A stretch of 49,546 nucleotides of DNA from the NCBI GenBank assembly GCA_017616775.1, contig JAFZXM010000051.1:1-49546 (forward strand), in the 5' to 3' direction. The stretch comes from Bacteroidales bacterium. Lineage in GTDB: Bacteria > Bacteroidota > Bacteroidia > Bacteroidales > WCHB1-69. Under the pieces are notes generated by a model. That model saw nothing but the letters and a program-made list of their open reading frames with translations. It had not been told where the DNA came from and made no database searches. Shown here piece by piece: positions 36,137-44,234 of the stretch; position 1 is the stretch's first letter; every line of letters begins with the position of its first letter. The position numbers and the translations under genes were made by a program.

Positions 36137-37006
36137 ATGAAATACTATGTAAATTGCGGTAAGTGCGGAGAGCATATCCCTGTCAAAGGCCGTTATGAGA
36201 CAGTGGATGAGATTAAGGAGAAAGAAGGGGAGGTGTTTGTGCGTACTTGTCCTCACTGCGGTGCAAAGAGGCATTATGCTTATTGTGCAGTTTCAACCGG
36301 TTTTATAGGATGGATGGATCGTTTTGGTTATTGGTTTTTTATTCCGTTTGTGTTGTTTTTATTGATTCCATTGATATGTATTCTAACTATTATAATATGT
36401 TCATCAGAATTTTTGATTGAGCACAATGCTTATGACATTTTTCAGAAAGCCCTGCTTTTCGGTGCCATTCCTTGTATATTGCTTGCCATATATCTTGATC
36501 ATAGAACACGTATTTGGGCGCAGTTTGAAAAGACTGCCGAACTTGCCAAATTTCCCCGTATGACTCGCGAGTTGTTTGACAGCCTTTGTGATCAGGAACT
36601 TATAGATTGGTGCTGCAATCCACTTTATGATAAACATTTATCTGATGGGCATAACCACGTGCAAGATGTATGTTATTACCTTTATTATATTGAGATTTAC
36701 TATGATATTTGTGATGGGATAGGTTGGGAGAAGTCTTCTGACGGAGAGTACCTTCTTATTCTCGCCTATAGGGAAATCGGTGCCGTGAAACATGCGGAGG
36801 CACTGCAAACGATTATGACGGAGGAAAACGAACGTTTCTGTCGTACCGAATGGACGGAGGAGAAGGAATCGGATCCGATGTTTAATAAAATGTCTCAGCT
36901 GGTTGATAAATTTTCCCGTTTCGATAAAGAAGAGAATATAGATGCGTTGCTGGTTAGCTATCTCCGCAAAAACGCCGGCAGTATCTGCGAAGCCTCTCAG
37001 GGATGA
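36137..37006 (+). CDS. Zinc-ribbon membrane protein, unknown function
   Basis: A 289-residue protein. An earlier in-frame TTG lies within the promoter -7 element, so the ATG at 36137 is the start. The N-terminus has a zinc-ribbon pattern, CGKCGEH at residues 7-13 and CPHCGAK at about 38-44, that is two CxxC pairs. Two membrane segments follow (about 63-90 and 106-125). The rest is soluble, acidic and helix-rich (DALLVSYLRKNAGS at the end). I do not recognise the family; zinc-ribbon membrane proteins are common in Bacteroidota accessory regions. Start of the accessory block. Confidence 0.65.
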   Translation: MKYYVNCGKCGEHIPVKGRYETVDEIKEKEGEVFVRTCPHCGAKRHYAYCAVSTGFIGWMDRFGYWFFIPFVLFLLIPLICILTIIICSSEFLIEHNAYDIFQKALLFGAIPCILLAIYLDHRTRIWAQFEKTAELAKFPRMTRELFDSLCDQELIDWCCNPLYDKHLSDGHNHVQDVCYYLYYIEIYYDICDGIGWEKSSDGEYLLILAYREIGAVKHAEALQTIMTEENERFCRTEWTEEKESDPMFNKMSQLVDKFSRFDKEENIDALLVSYLRKNAGSICEASQG

Positions 37007-37111
37007 AAAAATCGGAAAAAGCTTGTATTTTTACCGGATAGAAAATGTGACGGACCTGAGGTGAAGGAAACCTTTCTCCAGCGGCATCAGCCGTGGTGAT
37101 TTCTTTCGCCA

Positions 37112-37141
37112 ACCATTTCATACAGTCAGCAGGCCATTTCA
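37112..37141 (+). promoter_or_regulatory. Putative LytTR operator: 9-12-9 direct repeat
   Basis: Two near-identical 9-base repeats, ACCATTTCA at 37112-37120 and GCCATTTCA at 37133-37141, are separated by exactly 12 bases (21-base period, two helical turns on one face). Identity continues a few bases further (CCATTTCATACA in both). This is the spacing known for LytTR-domain dimers (AgrA, ComE, PlnC, AlgR types). The repeats end 44 bases upstream of the -7 element at 37186, an activator-like position. A LytTR protein is encoded at 40719. Binding is inferred. Confidence 0.5.
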
Positions 37142-37185
37142 TACAATAGCAACTTCGGTGCGGGATTCCGTATGGCGGAAAAGGC

Positions 37186-37193
37186 TACATTTG
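37186..37193 (+). promoter_or_regulatory. -7 element TACATTTG for the TIM-barrel-like/lipoprotein operon
   Basis: Reads GGCTACATTTGC, 24 bases upstream of ATG 37218. It lacks the ATG and A-tract extension seen in core-gene promoters, consistent with a need for an activator. Confidence 0.6.
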
Positions 37194-37217
37194 CAGCCGG
37201 ATTAAAAAAACACGCAC

Positions 37218-38276
37218 ATGAGCACATTTTTCAAAGGAACCAAGAGATGGGCGGTCATTGCCCTCTTCGCTGTCATTGCTGTCACCGTCTCCGCTGGGGT
37301 GATACGGCACCGCCAGCAGAAGCGGTGCGTGGACATTCCCAACAGTGTCTATTACTGGAAAACACGTTTTTACCAGCTAGACAGCAGTGAGAAGGTGTTC
37401 CTAACTGGCAACAATATCCGACGGATCTATGTCCGTTTTTTCGATGTGGAGCTGAACCGTGACGGAAATTTCCACGATACCTGCGCCCCCGTGGGTTGCA
37501 TTGATTTTTCTCCGAAAGCGCTGGAACATCCGGACAACCTGCAGATGGAAATCGTACCAGTGATTTTCATCACACCGGAGGCGGTCAAGGCCTGGCGTTC
37601 GTTCATCGACAACTTGGCGCACCGGCTTTATGCGATGTGCCGCTACCATCGCATTTCCATCCGCGAGGTGCAGTTCGACTGCGACTGGACCGACGGCAGC
37701 CGCGAAGCCTATTTCCAGTTTCTGAAGGCGGCTAGGCCGGTTTTGGAGGGTTACTTCCAAAAGAAGCTCATCCTTTCCACCACCATCCGGCTGCACCAGC
37801 TGGCCCAAACCCCGCCCGAAGCGGATTACGGCGTGCTGATGTGCTACAACACCGGCGATTTCAAAAAATATGACACCCAAAACTCTATTTTGGACGTCAA
37901 GGATGTGAAGCCCTATACGAAATGGCTGAAAAAATACAGTCTGCCCTTAGCCTTGGCGCTACCCGCCTACAGCTGGTGCGTGGAATTTGACGGCCGCAAA
38001 CAATTTGTGAACCTGAACCGGCACAGTTGGGATATCAAAGACACCCTCGAATTCAAGCCGGTAGGGGACAACCTGTATGAACGGCGGGATGCGGAGGAAT
38101 GGCCGGAGGATGCGGTGAGATACATCCGCCATGAGCACGTACCGGCCGAAACCATCCTGGAGGCCAAGCGGCTCATACAGAAAAAGATGGGGAACACAGC
38201 GGTCATCCTCTTCCATTTGGACGGTCATGAACTTTCAAAATATACCGAAAATGAGATCAAGGCATTTTATCATTAG
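37218..38276 (+). CDS. Conserved Bacteroidota exported protein, TIM-barrel-like
   Basis: A 352-residue protein with an N-terminal anchor or uncleaved signal (WAVIALFAVIAVTVSAGVIR, about residues 11-30). The sequence SVYYWKTRFY, IYVRFFDVELN, VQFDCDWTD, KLILSTTIRLHQL and VLMCYNTGD reads like the strand ends of a glycosidase-like TIM barrel (strand then D/E), and belongs to a Bacteroidota family I recognise only as hypothetical. It overlaps the next gene by 26 bases. GC content is far above the AT-rich core genes. A LytTR-type direct repeat lies upstream of its promoter, so it may be controlled by the LytTR protein encoded 2.4 kb downstream. No enzymatic activity is established. Confidence 0.7.
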   Translation: MSTFFKGTKRWAVIALFAVIAVTVSAGVIRHRQQKRCVDIPNSVYYWKTRFYQLDSSEKVFLTGNNIRRIYVRFFDVELNRDGNFHDTCAPVGCIDFSPKALEHPDNLQMEIVPVIFITPEAVKAWRSFIDNLAHRLYAMCRYHRISIREVQFDCDWTDGSREAYFQFLKAARPVLEGYFQKKLILSTTIRLHQLAQTPPEADYGVLMCYNTGDFKKYDTQNSILDVKDVKPYTKWLKKYSLPLALALPAYSWCVEFDGRKQFVNLNRHSWDIKDTLEFKPVGDNLYERRDAEEWPEDAVRYIRHEHVPAETILEAKRLIQKKMGNTAVILFHLDGHELSKYTENEIKAFYH

Positions 38277-40632
38277 CGTTTTGTTGGCAGGATGGCTTCC
38301 GGTGATGGCTTGCGGCCCTTGGGAACCGATTGCGCCGGAAAAACATTGGATATTTTACTTGGGATACCCTGACGCCGGGGAATGGCAGCAGGCGTTGGAC
38401 AAACGGTTCCGCGAGGAAAACATCACCTTCTGGTACAACTATGTGGGGCAAGCCGTGCCGCGCAAAGCGGTGGAAGATGCCCTGTATGAGGTGGTCTTGT
38501 TAGATTGGCAGACCAAGAATCCTTTTTTCAAATTATTGATCAGCAAAGCGGACTTTAATGCTCTGCTATATTGGGCGCACTTGAAAACATGTGACCCCAA
38601 GTACGAAAAGGAGATGCGCTGGAAACAGTCGGCCTGGTGGTATCCCGCCTCCAAGGAGGAAAAAGAGGCGCGGTACGATTCCGATCCGGCCAAACCGCAG
38701 ATGGATCTGAGCATTATAAAAATCATGGATTTGAATGAGGAATGCCTTCAAAAATGCAGCAACCGCGACATCCGGAATCGCTTTCTCCTGCAGCTGATGC
38801 GCAAATATTTCCACACCGCCCGGTATGATAAATGCGAAGTGCTATGGAAAAAGTACGGGAAACAACTGCCACAGAGTGTATTGCGCACGCAATGCCTGAA
38901 CTATTACGGAGGCGCGCTGCTGCGGCTCGGACGAAAAACGGAAGCCGCCATGGTGTATGCCCAAATCGGCTATTTCAGCCTTTACCTCCACTATGACCCG
39001 GAAGTGCTGCGAGAAGTAACACGTCATCAGCCAAACAACAGCGGCTTGGAGTTCATGGTGCAGCAGTTTGTCAACTGCTATTTCGACCGTCCCTACCCGG
39101 CCAAGGCGGAAGCCTTCAACGCCCTGGCGGAGGAGATGGTTCGGAACCGAGAAAGCCGCAACCCGGCTCTGTGGAGATCGGCACAGGCTGCCATCGCCTA
39201 CATCAACCGCAACACAGATAAGGCGTTGCAGCTGATAGCGGAATCGGAAAAGCTGCGCGGCAGCGCCATGGTGAAGGAGAATATCCGGATGATGCGCCTG
39301 CTCTTCAACGCCAGCCGCACCGACAATGACAGCCTTTATGAGGCCACCATCCTCCCCGACCTTGAATGGCTGACCGGGAACATCAACGCCGACCTCCGAA
39401 AAATGGACACCTCCAACCGCACTTTCTTCTTTGATTTGGCCGGAGAGATCATTGAACCCTCTTCCTACCTTGAAGTGCATCGGGTGAAGGTGCTCCGCCG
39501 CGTGATTTTTCTCGGTGCGGTTCCCCATTTCGAAAGACTCGGCCAACCCTATAAAAGCATTGCCTACCTGAACCTGTACCATGAGGTTTATGCTGGAGAG
39601 AAAAGGGAGCGAGAATTGGCAAGAAGGGGACTGTTCAAATCCGAACAAGGAAAATGGGGCTGGACCGAATACCGGCACCCGCCGCTTTACTGCGGAAACA
39701 CCCAACCCTATAACTATTACGGCAACTATTGGGCGGGCTGGAGCAGGCAGTTTTGGCCACAGCCCGAAAAACAATATGAGTGCCGCGCCTGGCGGCTGAA
39801 TTACGACTACGACTGCGAACTGTTCCGGTACATGGACACCACCAAGCTGGAAAATGTGCTGCAATATGCCGCATTCCTGCGTTCGGGCGGTACCACCCCA
39901 GCGGAAAAATACCTCATCCGCAACAGCTATTGCGACACGAATTACTACAATGAGCTGATTGGTACAAAATACATGCGCAAAGGGCAATATGCCACCGCCA
40001 TCCGCTATCTGCAGCAGGTCTCCGACGCCTTTAGGAAGACCCAGAATATCGCTCCCTGGATCAACAGCAACAGGAACCCCTTTGCCGAACATTGGATCAC
40101 CAACAAGGAGAAGGGTGTGTACAAAACCTCCTTTGATCCTGTAAAGGTCTATGCCCAAAATCCCTGCAAACTGAACTTCTGCCGCATCATGCTCCGGCTT
40201 CGCCGAGAGAGCGAAAAGGGCCGGACCGAAACGGAACGCGCCTACGCCGCCTATGCCTATGCGGTAGGGCTGTTCCAGAGTAACAACTCCCATGCGTGGG
40301 CATTGAACCACTATGCCAACACCGGCATCAGTTTTTCGGATGGTTTGCTACATCCCTATTATGACTCCTATTATGAGAACGACACCTACGAAGCTTGGCG
40401 GAAAGCGGAAGAAAAGCGGTTGCAGCAACAGGTGGACCGCTGGGCGGACAAAGCCTTGGACTATCAAAAGGAAAAACTGTTCACCCTGAAATGCCGTATT
40501 CTCCATAGCCGGCAGCGGAAACAGCTGACAGAAACGGTAGCGAAAAAAAATTCTTGGGGCAACTATACGAAAGAAAGATTTAACAGGGAAGTGCGGATGT
40601 CTTTTTGCGACCGTTGGGAGGATTATGAGTAA
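38251..40632 (+). CDS. Large lipoprotein, TPR-like helical, partner of the preceding gene
   Basis: A 793-residue lipoprotein. The open frame starts at 38131, but that part lies inside the upstream gene; the ATG at 38251 gives a signal peptide ending in the lipobox VMAC (MRSRHFIISVLLAGWLPVMAC) and a mature N-terminus CGPWEP, common in this Bacteroidota family. The body is helix-rich with TPR-like pairs (FLLQLMRKYFHTARYDKCEVL, GALLRLGRKTEAAMVYAQIG, KYMRKGQYATAIRYLQQVSD). It is probably translated coupled to the TIM-barrel-like protein (26-base overlap). GC about 60% in sampled lines. Function unknown; the pair may act together at the outer membrane or periplasm. Confidence 0.75.
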   Translation: MRSRHFIISVLLAGWLPVMACGPWEPIAPEKHWIFYLGYPDAGEWQQALDKRFREENITFWYNYVGQAVPRKAVEDALYEVVLLDWQTKNPFFKLLISKADFNALLYWAHLKTCDPKYEKEMRWKQSAWWYPASKEEKEARYDSDPAKPQMDLSIIKIMDLNEECLQKCSNRDIRNRFLLQLMRKYFHTARYDKCEVLWKKYGKQLPQSVLRTQCLNYYGGALLRLGRKTEAAMVYAQIGYFSLYLHYDPEVLREVTRHQPNNSGLEFMVQQFVNCYFDRPYPAKAEAFNALAEEMVRNRESRNPALWRSAQAAIAYINRNTDKALQLIAESEKLRGSAMVKENIRMMRLLFNASRTDNDSLYEATILPDLEWLTGNINADLRKMDTSNRTFFFDLAGEIIEPSSYLEVHRVKVLRRVIFLGAVPHFERLGQPYKSIAYLNLYHEVYAGEKRERELARRGLFKSEQGKWGWTEYRHPPLYCGNTQPYNYYGNYWAGWSRQFWPQPEKQYECRAWRLNYDYDCELFRYMDTTKLENVLQYAAFLRSGGTTPAEKYLIRNSYCDTNYYNELIGTKYMRKGQYATAIRYLQQVSDAFRKTQNIAPWINSNRNPFAEHWITNKEKGVYKTSFDPVKVYAQNPCKLNFCRIMLRLRRESEKGRTETERAYAAYAYAVGLFQSNNSHAWALNHYANTGISFSDGLLHPYYDSYYENDTYEAWRKAEEKRLQQQVDRWADKALDYQKEKLFTLKCRILHSRQRKQLTETVAKKNSWGNYTKERFNREVRMSFCDRWEDYE

Positions 40633-40694
40633 AGTAGTCGCTGACAAGATGAAATTTTTGTCCGGAAGAATGGAAAATATATTGGAATTTCAGT

Positions 40695-40702
40695 TATTTT
40701 TG
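40695..40702 (+). promoter_or_regulatory. -7 element TATTTTTG for LytTR gene
   Basis: Reads CAGTTATTTTTGC, 16 bases upstream of ATG 40719. The transcript would be nearly leaderless. Confidence 0.55.
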
Positions 40703-40718
40703 CACTTTTAAAACCAAC

Positions 40719-41087
40719 ATGATGTCCGATTATCTGGTACTCTCCAACAGCAACGAACTCATCCGCATTGCGGCGGAGCGGTTGGTCTATGTCTCCTCGG
40801 ATGGAAACTATTCAGATGTCTGTACCTGCGACGGGGAGAAGCGTACCATAACTTTACAGCTTTGGGTCGTTGAAGAGAATATCCAACAACAGCTTCACCA
40901 GGGCGACCTATTTGTGCGTATCGGCAAAAGCCTTATCATCAACACCCGCTACCTGAATTACATCAACCCTTCCAAACGGCAAATCATCCTGTCGGACAAC
41001 CATACCTTCAAATTTAACCTCAACGCGTCGAAGGAGGCGCTGAAACAACTGAAAGATTATTTGGAACAAAACATGAAAAGCAAATGA
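40719..41087 (+). CDS. Stand-alone LytTR DNA-binding regulator
   Basis: A 122-residue protein made of a single LytTR DNA-binding domain with no receiver or sensor part. Diagnostic segments are VYVSSDGNYSDV (residues about 23-34) and LFVRIGKSLIINTRYLNYI (about 65-83). LytTR proteins bind paired 9-base direct repeats spaced by 12-13 bases, and such a repeat lies at 37112-37141. The stop overlaps the start of the membrane glycosidase-like gene (ATGA), so the two are co-translated. Because it lacks a receiver, its activity must be set by another partner, perhaps the neighbouring membrane protein. A promoter (TATTTTTG at 40695) gives a very short leader. Confidence 0.9.
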   Translation: MMSDYLVLSNSNELIRIAAERLVYVSSDGNYSDVCTCDGEKRTITLQLWVVEENIQQQLHQGDLFVRIGKSLIINTRYLNYINPSKRQIILSDNHTFKFNLNASKEALKQLKDYLEQNMKSK

Positions 41088-41965
41088 ATCATTTGAAAGA
41101 GATAAATGAGGATGAGATTCGCATCATCAACCGGGGCGGAGAAACCAAAACCCCGTTATGGAGGCAACGGCGGTTCCGCCTGATATGCGCAGCTGTGCTG
41201 CTATTGCTGTTGCTGGAGTTGCTATTGCTGCTTCGGTTGCGTAAAACTCCTGCCTCCGATACACCGGAAACAGCCACCGAAGCGCTTTCCGGATATGCTG
41301 AATCGGATGCGCTCTCTCCCACCATGATGCAATCTGCCGCCGCTACTGTGCTTGTACACGACACTACGGTCAACGATGTGCCGTTGCGGCTCCAGACTCC
41401 TGTGAACGCCGTCCCAAGCCTGCATATCGGTATCCCTGACAGCAACGATGCCTCAATGCTTCTGGTCTTTCAAGCCGCTGATATCCGCGCCGACAACCGG
41501 CAGATAGTGGGAGCCTATGTGTTGGATGGGGAACTGCTGTCCCGCGGGCTTTCCAAAAAAGGTTTTTGCGCCATTATCGGAGGCATCATCCACATCGGCA
41601 TGGCGGAAAGCACGCCGCTGTTGGAAGAGGCCATTGAAAAGGAAGGATGCTTTTTCCGGCAGTATCCCCTGGTGAGCGATGGTCGGATGGTGGAGAACAA
41701 GCCCAAAGGAAAAGCGCTGCGGCATGCGCTCTGTGAACTGGATGGACGGATTACGGTGGTGAGCAGCCTTTCCCGCGAATCCTTCCACGACTTTGCGCAG
41801 GCATTGGCGGATTTGGGTGTCCGACAGGCCATCAGCCTGAGCGGAGGAGAATCGTTCGGCTTCCGTCATCTGCAGGGGCAGCCCGCCATCCCTTGGGGCA
41901 GGAACCCTCAAATCGCCACCCCCCGCAAATACAACAATTTCATCGTCTGGAAGAGAATGGAATGA
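41084..41965 (+). CDS. Membrane-anchored phosphodiester-glycosidase-like (NAGPA/DUF2233) protein
   Basis: A 293-residue protein. A charged cytoplasmic end (about 30 residues) precedes one membrane helix (LICAAVLLLLLLELLLLL, about 32-51), a low-complexity linker and a domain from about 110 to 290. The domain has the pattern of NAGPA/DUF2233 phosphodiester glycosidases: RHALCELDGRITVVSS, FHDFAQALADLGVRQAISL and SGGESFGF. The usual (N)LDGGGS motif reads SLSGGES, so a conserved acidic residue is replaced and catalysis is uncertain. The type II topology would put the domain in the periplasm and its N-terminus near the LytTR protein. Start overlaps the LytTR stop by four bases. Confidence 0.75.
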   Translation: MNHLKEINEDEIRIINRGGETKTPLWRQRRFRLICAAVLLLLLLELLLLLRLRKTPASDTPETATEALSGYAESDALSPTMMQSAAATVLVHDTTVNDVPLRLQTPVNAVPSLHIGIPDSNDASMLLVFQAADIRADNRQIVGAYVLDGELLSRGLSKKGFCAIIGGIIHIGMAESTPLLEEAIEKEGCFFRQYPLVSDGRMVENKPKGKALRHALCELDGRITVVSSLSRESFHDFAQALADLGVRQAISLSGGESFGFRHLQGQPAIPWGRNPQIATPRKYNNFIVWKRME

Positions 41966-42024
41966 CCGCGTTGTCACAGAGGGAACCCCGACAATATGTG
42001 TCGCATGAAATGCCGGAGAAGACC

Positions 42025-43077
42025 CTATTCCTCTATGCTGACCCCCTGCAGCACCCCTTTGCCACCATAGTGGAAATCCATGTCAAGAAACCAGCACCGG
42101 CCGCCGCTGGTGCGCAGGTATAAATCGCACGGACGAGAGTTTACTCTTTCAGTAAGGCAGAATGATTCCACACTGTTTATTATCCGGACACTATGGAAGA
42201 ACACCTGCCCCTTGCCGGTTCGTTTTATATTGCGGCGAAAGAATTGAGAAGATGATATGTCGGCAACAAAGCAGACATGCCCGTTTATCAGGAGGTAGCC
42301 GTCAATATCGCTGAACATGTCCGGATAGGCATAAGGCTTCAAAACGTCAAATGTTTGTAAAACGCTGTTAAAACGTATGCGGAAAACGGTGTCCTCCCTG
42401 TATGTGAAATCCTTGGAAAAATGGCTGTATGCCGTATCATAATTATGGAAAAATGTCAGCAGGAGCTGCTGTCCGGCATCGTTTCGGTTATTTATAAGTG
42501 TTTCCAGCAGTTTCCGTATGGTGTTATCATGATCCGCTATTTCATATTCGTGCAGATAGACGGAAGCAACATCCTGTCCTTCATAAAATACGGGCAATTT
42601 TTGACCGGAATAGTCATCATAGTCGTATTCAACCATCCGCCACCGTCCTTCGGACGAGAGATATTGTTCCCTGCCGCCATACCAATCCTCGTCTCCAAGA
42701 TAGAAGGAGGTGTCGTTCAGCCGGATATACTCAAAGTTGTTATGATAGACGGAGTAGGAAGTCGGAAAGAGGAAGATGTTATCTTGGTATGTTTTGTGAA
42801 GGCCGATGCTTTCAAGGCTTTCAGGAAAAACACCACAACTGTCGCGGTAGGCGTTGAGCCGTTCTATTACCACGTTGCCATTCTGTATTTGTTTGGCCAA
42901 AATGCGATGAGGATCGTGATCCATCGCACAACGCATAATCAGTATCCGTAATATGCAGAAGGCTATCAGCGTCACCATCGTGCCACAGACGGTGGCGGCA
43001 TGCCCGAAGACCACGTGCCGCAATCTTTCCGTCGTGCGCCGGTGCTCGCGGAAACCAAAGATGTCTCTGATATTCAT
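42025..43077 (-). CDS. Membrane-anchored protein of unknown function
   Basis: A 350-residue protein with one N-terminal hydrophobic segment (about residues 25-48, FGHAATVCGTMVTLIAFCIL). The rest is extracytoplasmic-looking and Tyr/Asp-rich (DTSFYLGDEDWYGGREQY, YDYDDYSGQKLPVFYEG, YLHEYEIADHD). I do not recognise any family. Convergent with the glycosidase-like gene and 222 bases from rsmG. Composition is intermediate between the GC-rich block and the core genes. It may be a recent addition to the accessory region. Confidence 0.6.
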   Translation of the reverse strand: MNIRDIFGFREHRRTTERLRHVVFGHAATVCGTMVTLIAFCILRILIMRCAMDHDPHRILAKQIQNGNVVIERLNAYRDSCGVFPESLESIGLHKTYQDNIFLFPTSYSVYHNNFEYIRLNDTSFYLGDEDWYGGREQYLSSEGRWRMVEYDYDDYSGQKLPVFYEGQDVASVYLHEYEIADHDNTIRKLLETLINNRNDAGQQLLLTFFHNYDTAYSHFSKDFTYREDTVFRIRFNSVLQTFDVLKPYAYPDMFSDIDGYLLINGHVCFVADISSSQFFRRNIKRTGKGQVFFHSVRIINSVESFCLTERVNSRPCDLYLRTSGGRCWFLDMDFHYGGKGVLQGVSIEE

Positions 43078-43272
43078 AGCACTGAACCTGTTTTATGCAT
43101 GGATGTGTCCAAATGTTATTTTTATATAACGGAAAGATGTACGGAATATTGCCTCCCGCAACTGAAAAAACAGTTCTTGTGAGACGAACCAATCGGAATA
43201 TATCCCACTGCGGATATAAAGCAACAAAGGAAAATTTTCACAGGAAAAGTTATTAAGAATTAAAATTTTGAT

Positions 43273-43280
43273 TACCTTTG
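43273..43280 (+). promoter_or_regulatory. -7 element TACCTTTG for rsmG
   Basis: Reads TTGATTACCTTTGC, 19 bases upstream of ATG 43300. Confidence 0.7.
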
Positions 43281-43299
43281 CAAAACAGAAAAAGAAGAC

Positions 43300-43947
43300 A
43301 TGCAAGTAATAGAAAAATATTTTCCGCATTTAAAGCCTGAGCAAAAAGAAAAATTTGCGGCATTGCAGGATATTTACACTTATTGGAATGCACAAATCAA
43401 TGTGATATCCCGTAAGGATATGGAAAATTTGTATCTCAATCATGTATTGCATTCTTTGAGCATAGCCAAATTGTTGCAATTCAAAAATCAAACTGCGGTA
43501 TTGGATGTCGGCACGGGGGGCGGTTTCCCTGGAATACCGTTGGCTGTCATGTTTCCTTATGTGCAATTTCATCTGGTGGATTCGGTAGGCAAAAAAATCA
43601 AGGTGGCACGGGCTGTGGCGGAGGCTTTGCAGTTGGATAACGTGGAATGTACACAAATAAGAGCCGAAGCGTTAAAATCCGAATACGATTTTATTGTCAG
43701 CAGGGCAGTCACTGCTTTGCCGGAATTTTACAAATGGGTATGTCAAAGGGTGGAAAAAGATTCTTTCAATAGCATTGCCAACGGCATATTGTATCTCAAA
43801 GGCGGAGACATACAGGAGGAATTGCAAAAAGTGCCTCGCAAAACGATAAAATATCCTATTTCAAAATGGTTTGAAGAAGCCTATTTCGCAGAAAAATATA
43901 TTATCCATATTCCCATGGGGGGCAAACCGAAAGAAAGTAAATTTTAA
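43300..43947 (+). CDS. rsmG: 16S rRNA (guanine-N7) methyltransferase RsmG
   Basis: A 215-residue methyltransferase, normal length. It methylates N7 of G527 in 16S rRNA. The SAM-binding loop is VLDVGTGGGFPGIPLAV (residues about 68-84), followed by FHLVDSVGKKI and IVSRAVTALPE; the last is the SRA motif typical of GidB. A promoter lies at 43273-43280. The DUF2007 gene follows after 11 bases. Confidence 0.96.
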   Translation: MQVIEKYFPHLKPEQKEKFAALQDIYTYWNAQINVISRKDMENLYLNHVLHSLSIAKLLQFKNQTAVLDVGTGGGFPGIPLAVMFPYVQFHLVDSVGKKIKVARAVAEALQLDNVECTQIRAEALKSEYDFIVSRAVTALPEFYKWVCQRVEKDSFNSIANGILYLKGGDIQEELQKVPRKTIKYPISKWFEEAYFAEKYIIHIPMGGKPKESKF

Positions 43948-43958
43948 AAAGATAAATC

Positions 43959-44192
43959 ATGGAAACCAAATTTTTGACAAGCTGTTCCACCATACAACAA
44001 GCATATATGCTGAGAGATATCCTGATGGGTGAAGGTATCGGATGCATACTTACCAATGAAGCCCAATCAACCCTGTATCCGGGTTTGAATTTTACCGAGC
44101 CTGAGATATGGGTGGATGAAAAAGACTACGACAAAGCGTATGCCATATATCAGGATGTGATAAACGGTCAGGCAAGCATAAGTGAAGAATAG
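43959..44192 (+). CDS. DUF2007 domain small protein
   Basis: A 77-residue protein with the DUF2007 pattern: STIQQAYMLRDILMGEGIGC, a short loop (NEAQSTLY), then PEIWVDEKDYDKAYAIYQ. DUF2007 proteins are small single-domain proteins resembling the GlnB-like or ACT fold; some have been called putative signal transducers, but the role is not settled. The gene is downstream of rsmG in the same direction, a common neighbour arrangement in Bacteroidota. Confidence 0.85.
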   Translation: METKFLTSCSTIQQAYMLRDILMGEGIGCILTNEAQSTLYPGLNFTEPEIWVDEKDYDKAYAIYQDVINGQASISEE

Positions 44193-44234
44193 TCTTGTTT
44201 TGGCATCGGGATGTAAAAATGGCGGCAGGGCGTA

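Noticed and set aside
38842..40311. 489-residue open frame antisense to the large lipoprotein gene
   Set aside because: It mirrors the codon pattern of the GC-rich sense gene, has no signal or domain logic, and the sense frame has a lipobox, repeats and coupling to its upstream neighbour.
40650..40679. Possible second LytTR repeat (TGAAATTTT and TGGAAAATA at 21-base period) upstream of the LytTR gene
   Set aside because: Only about five of nine positions agree between the halves in AT-rich DNA, so autoregulation is not supported.
41962..42123. 53-residue frame overlapping the stop of the glycosidase-like gene by ATGA
   Set aside because: It runs antisense into the orphan membrane protein gene and shows no recognisable signal or motif. 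The ATGA overlap is suggestive but not enough.
43160..43175. AACTG-A6-CAGTT inverted repeat upstream of the orphan membrane protein gene
   Set aside because: Too short to call an operator, with no second copy in the window.
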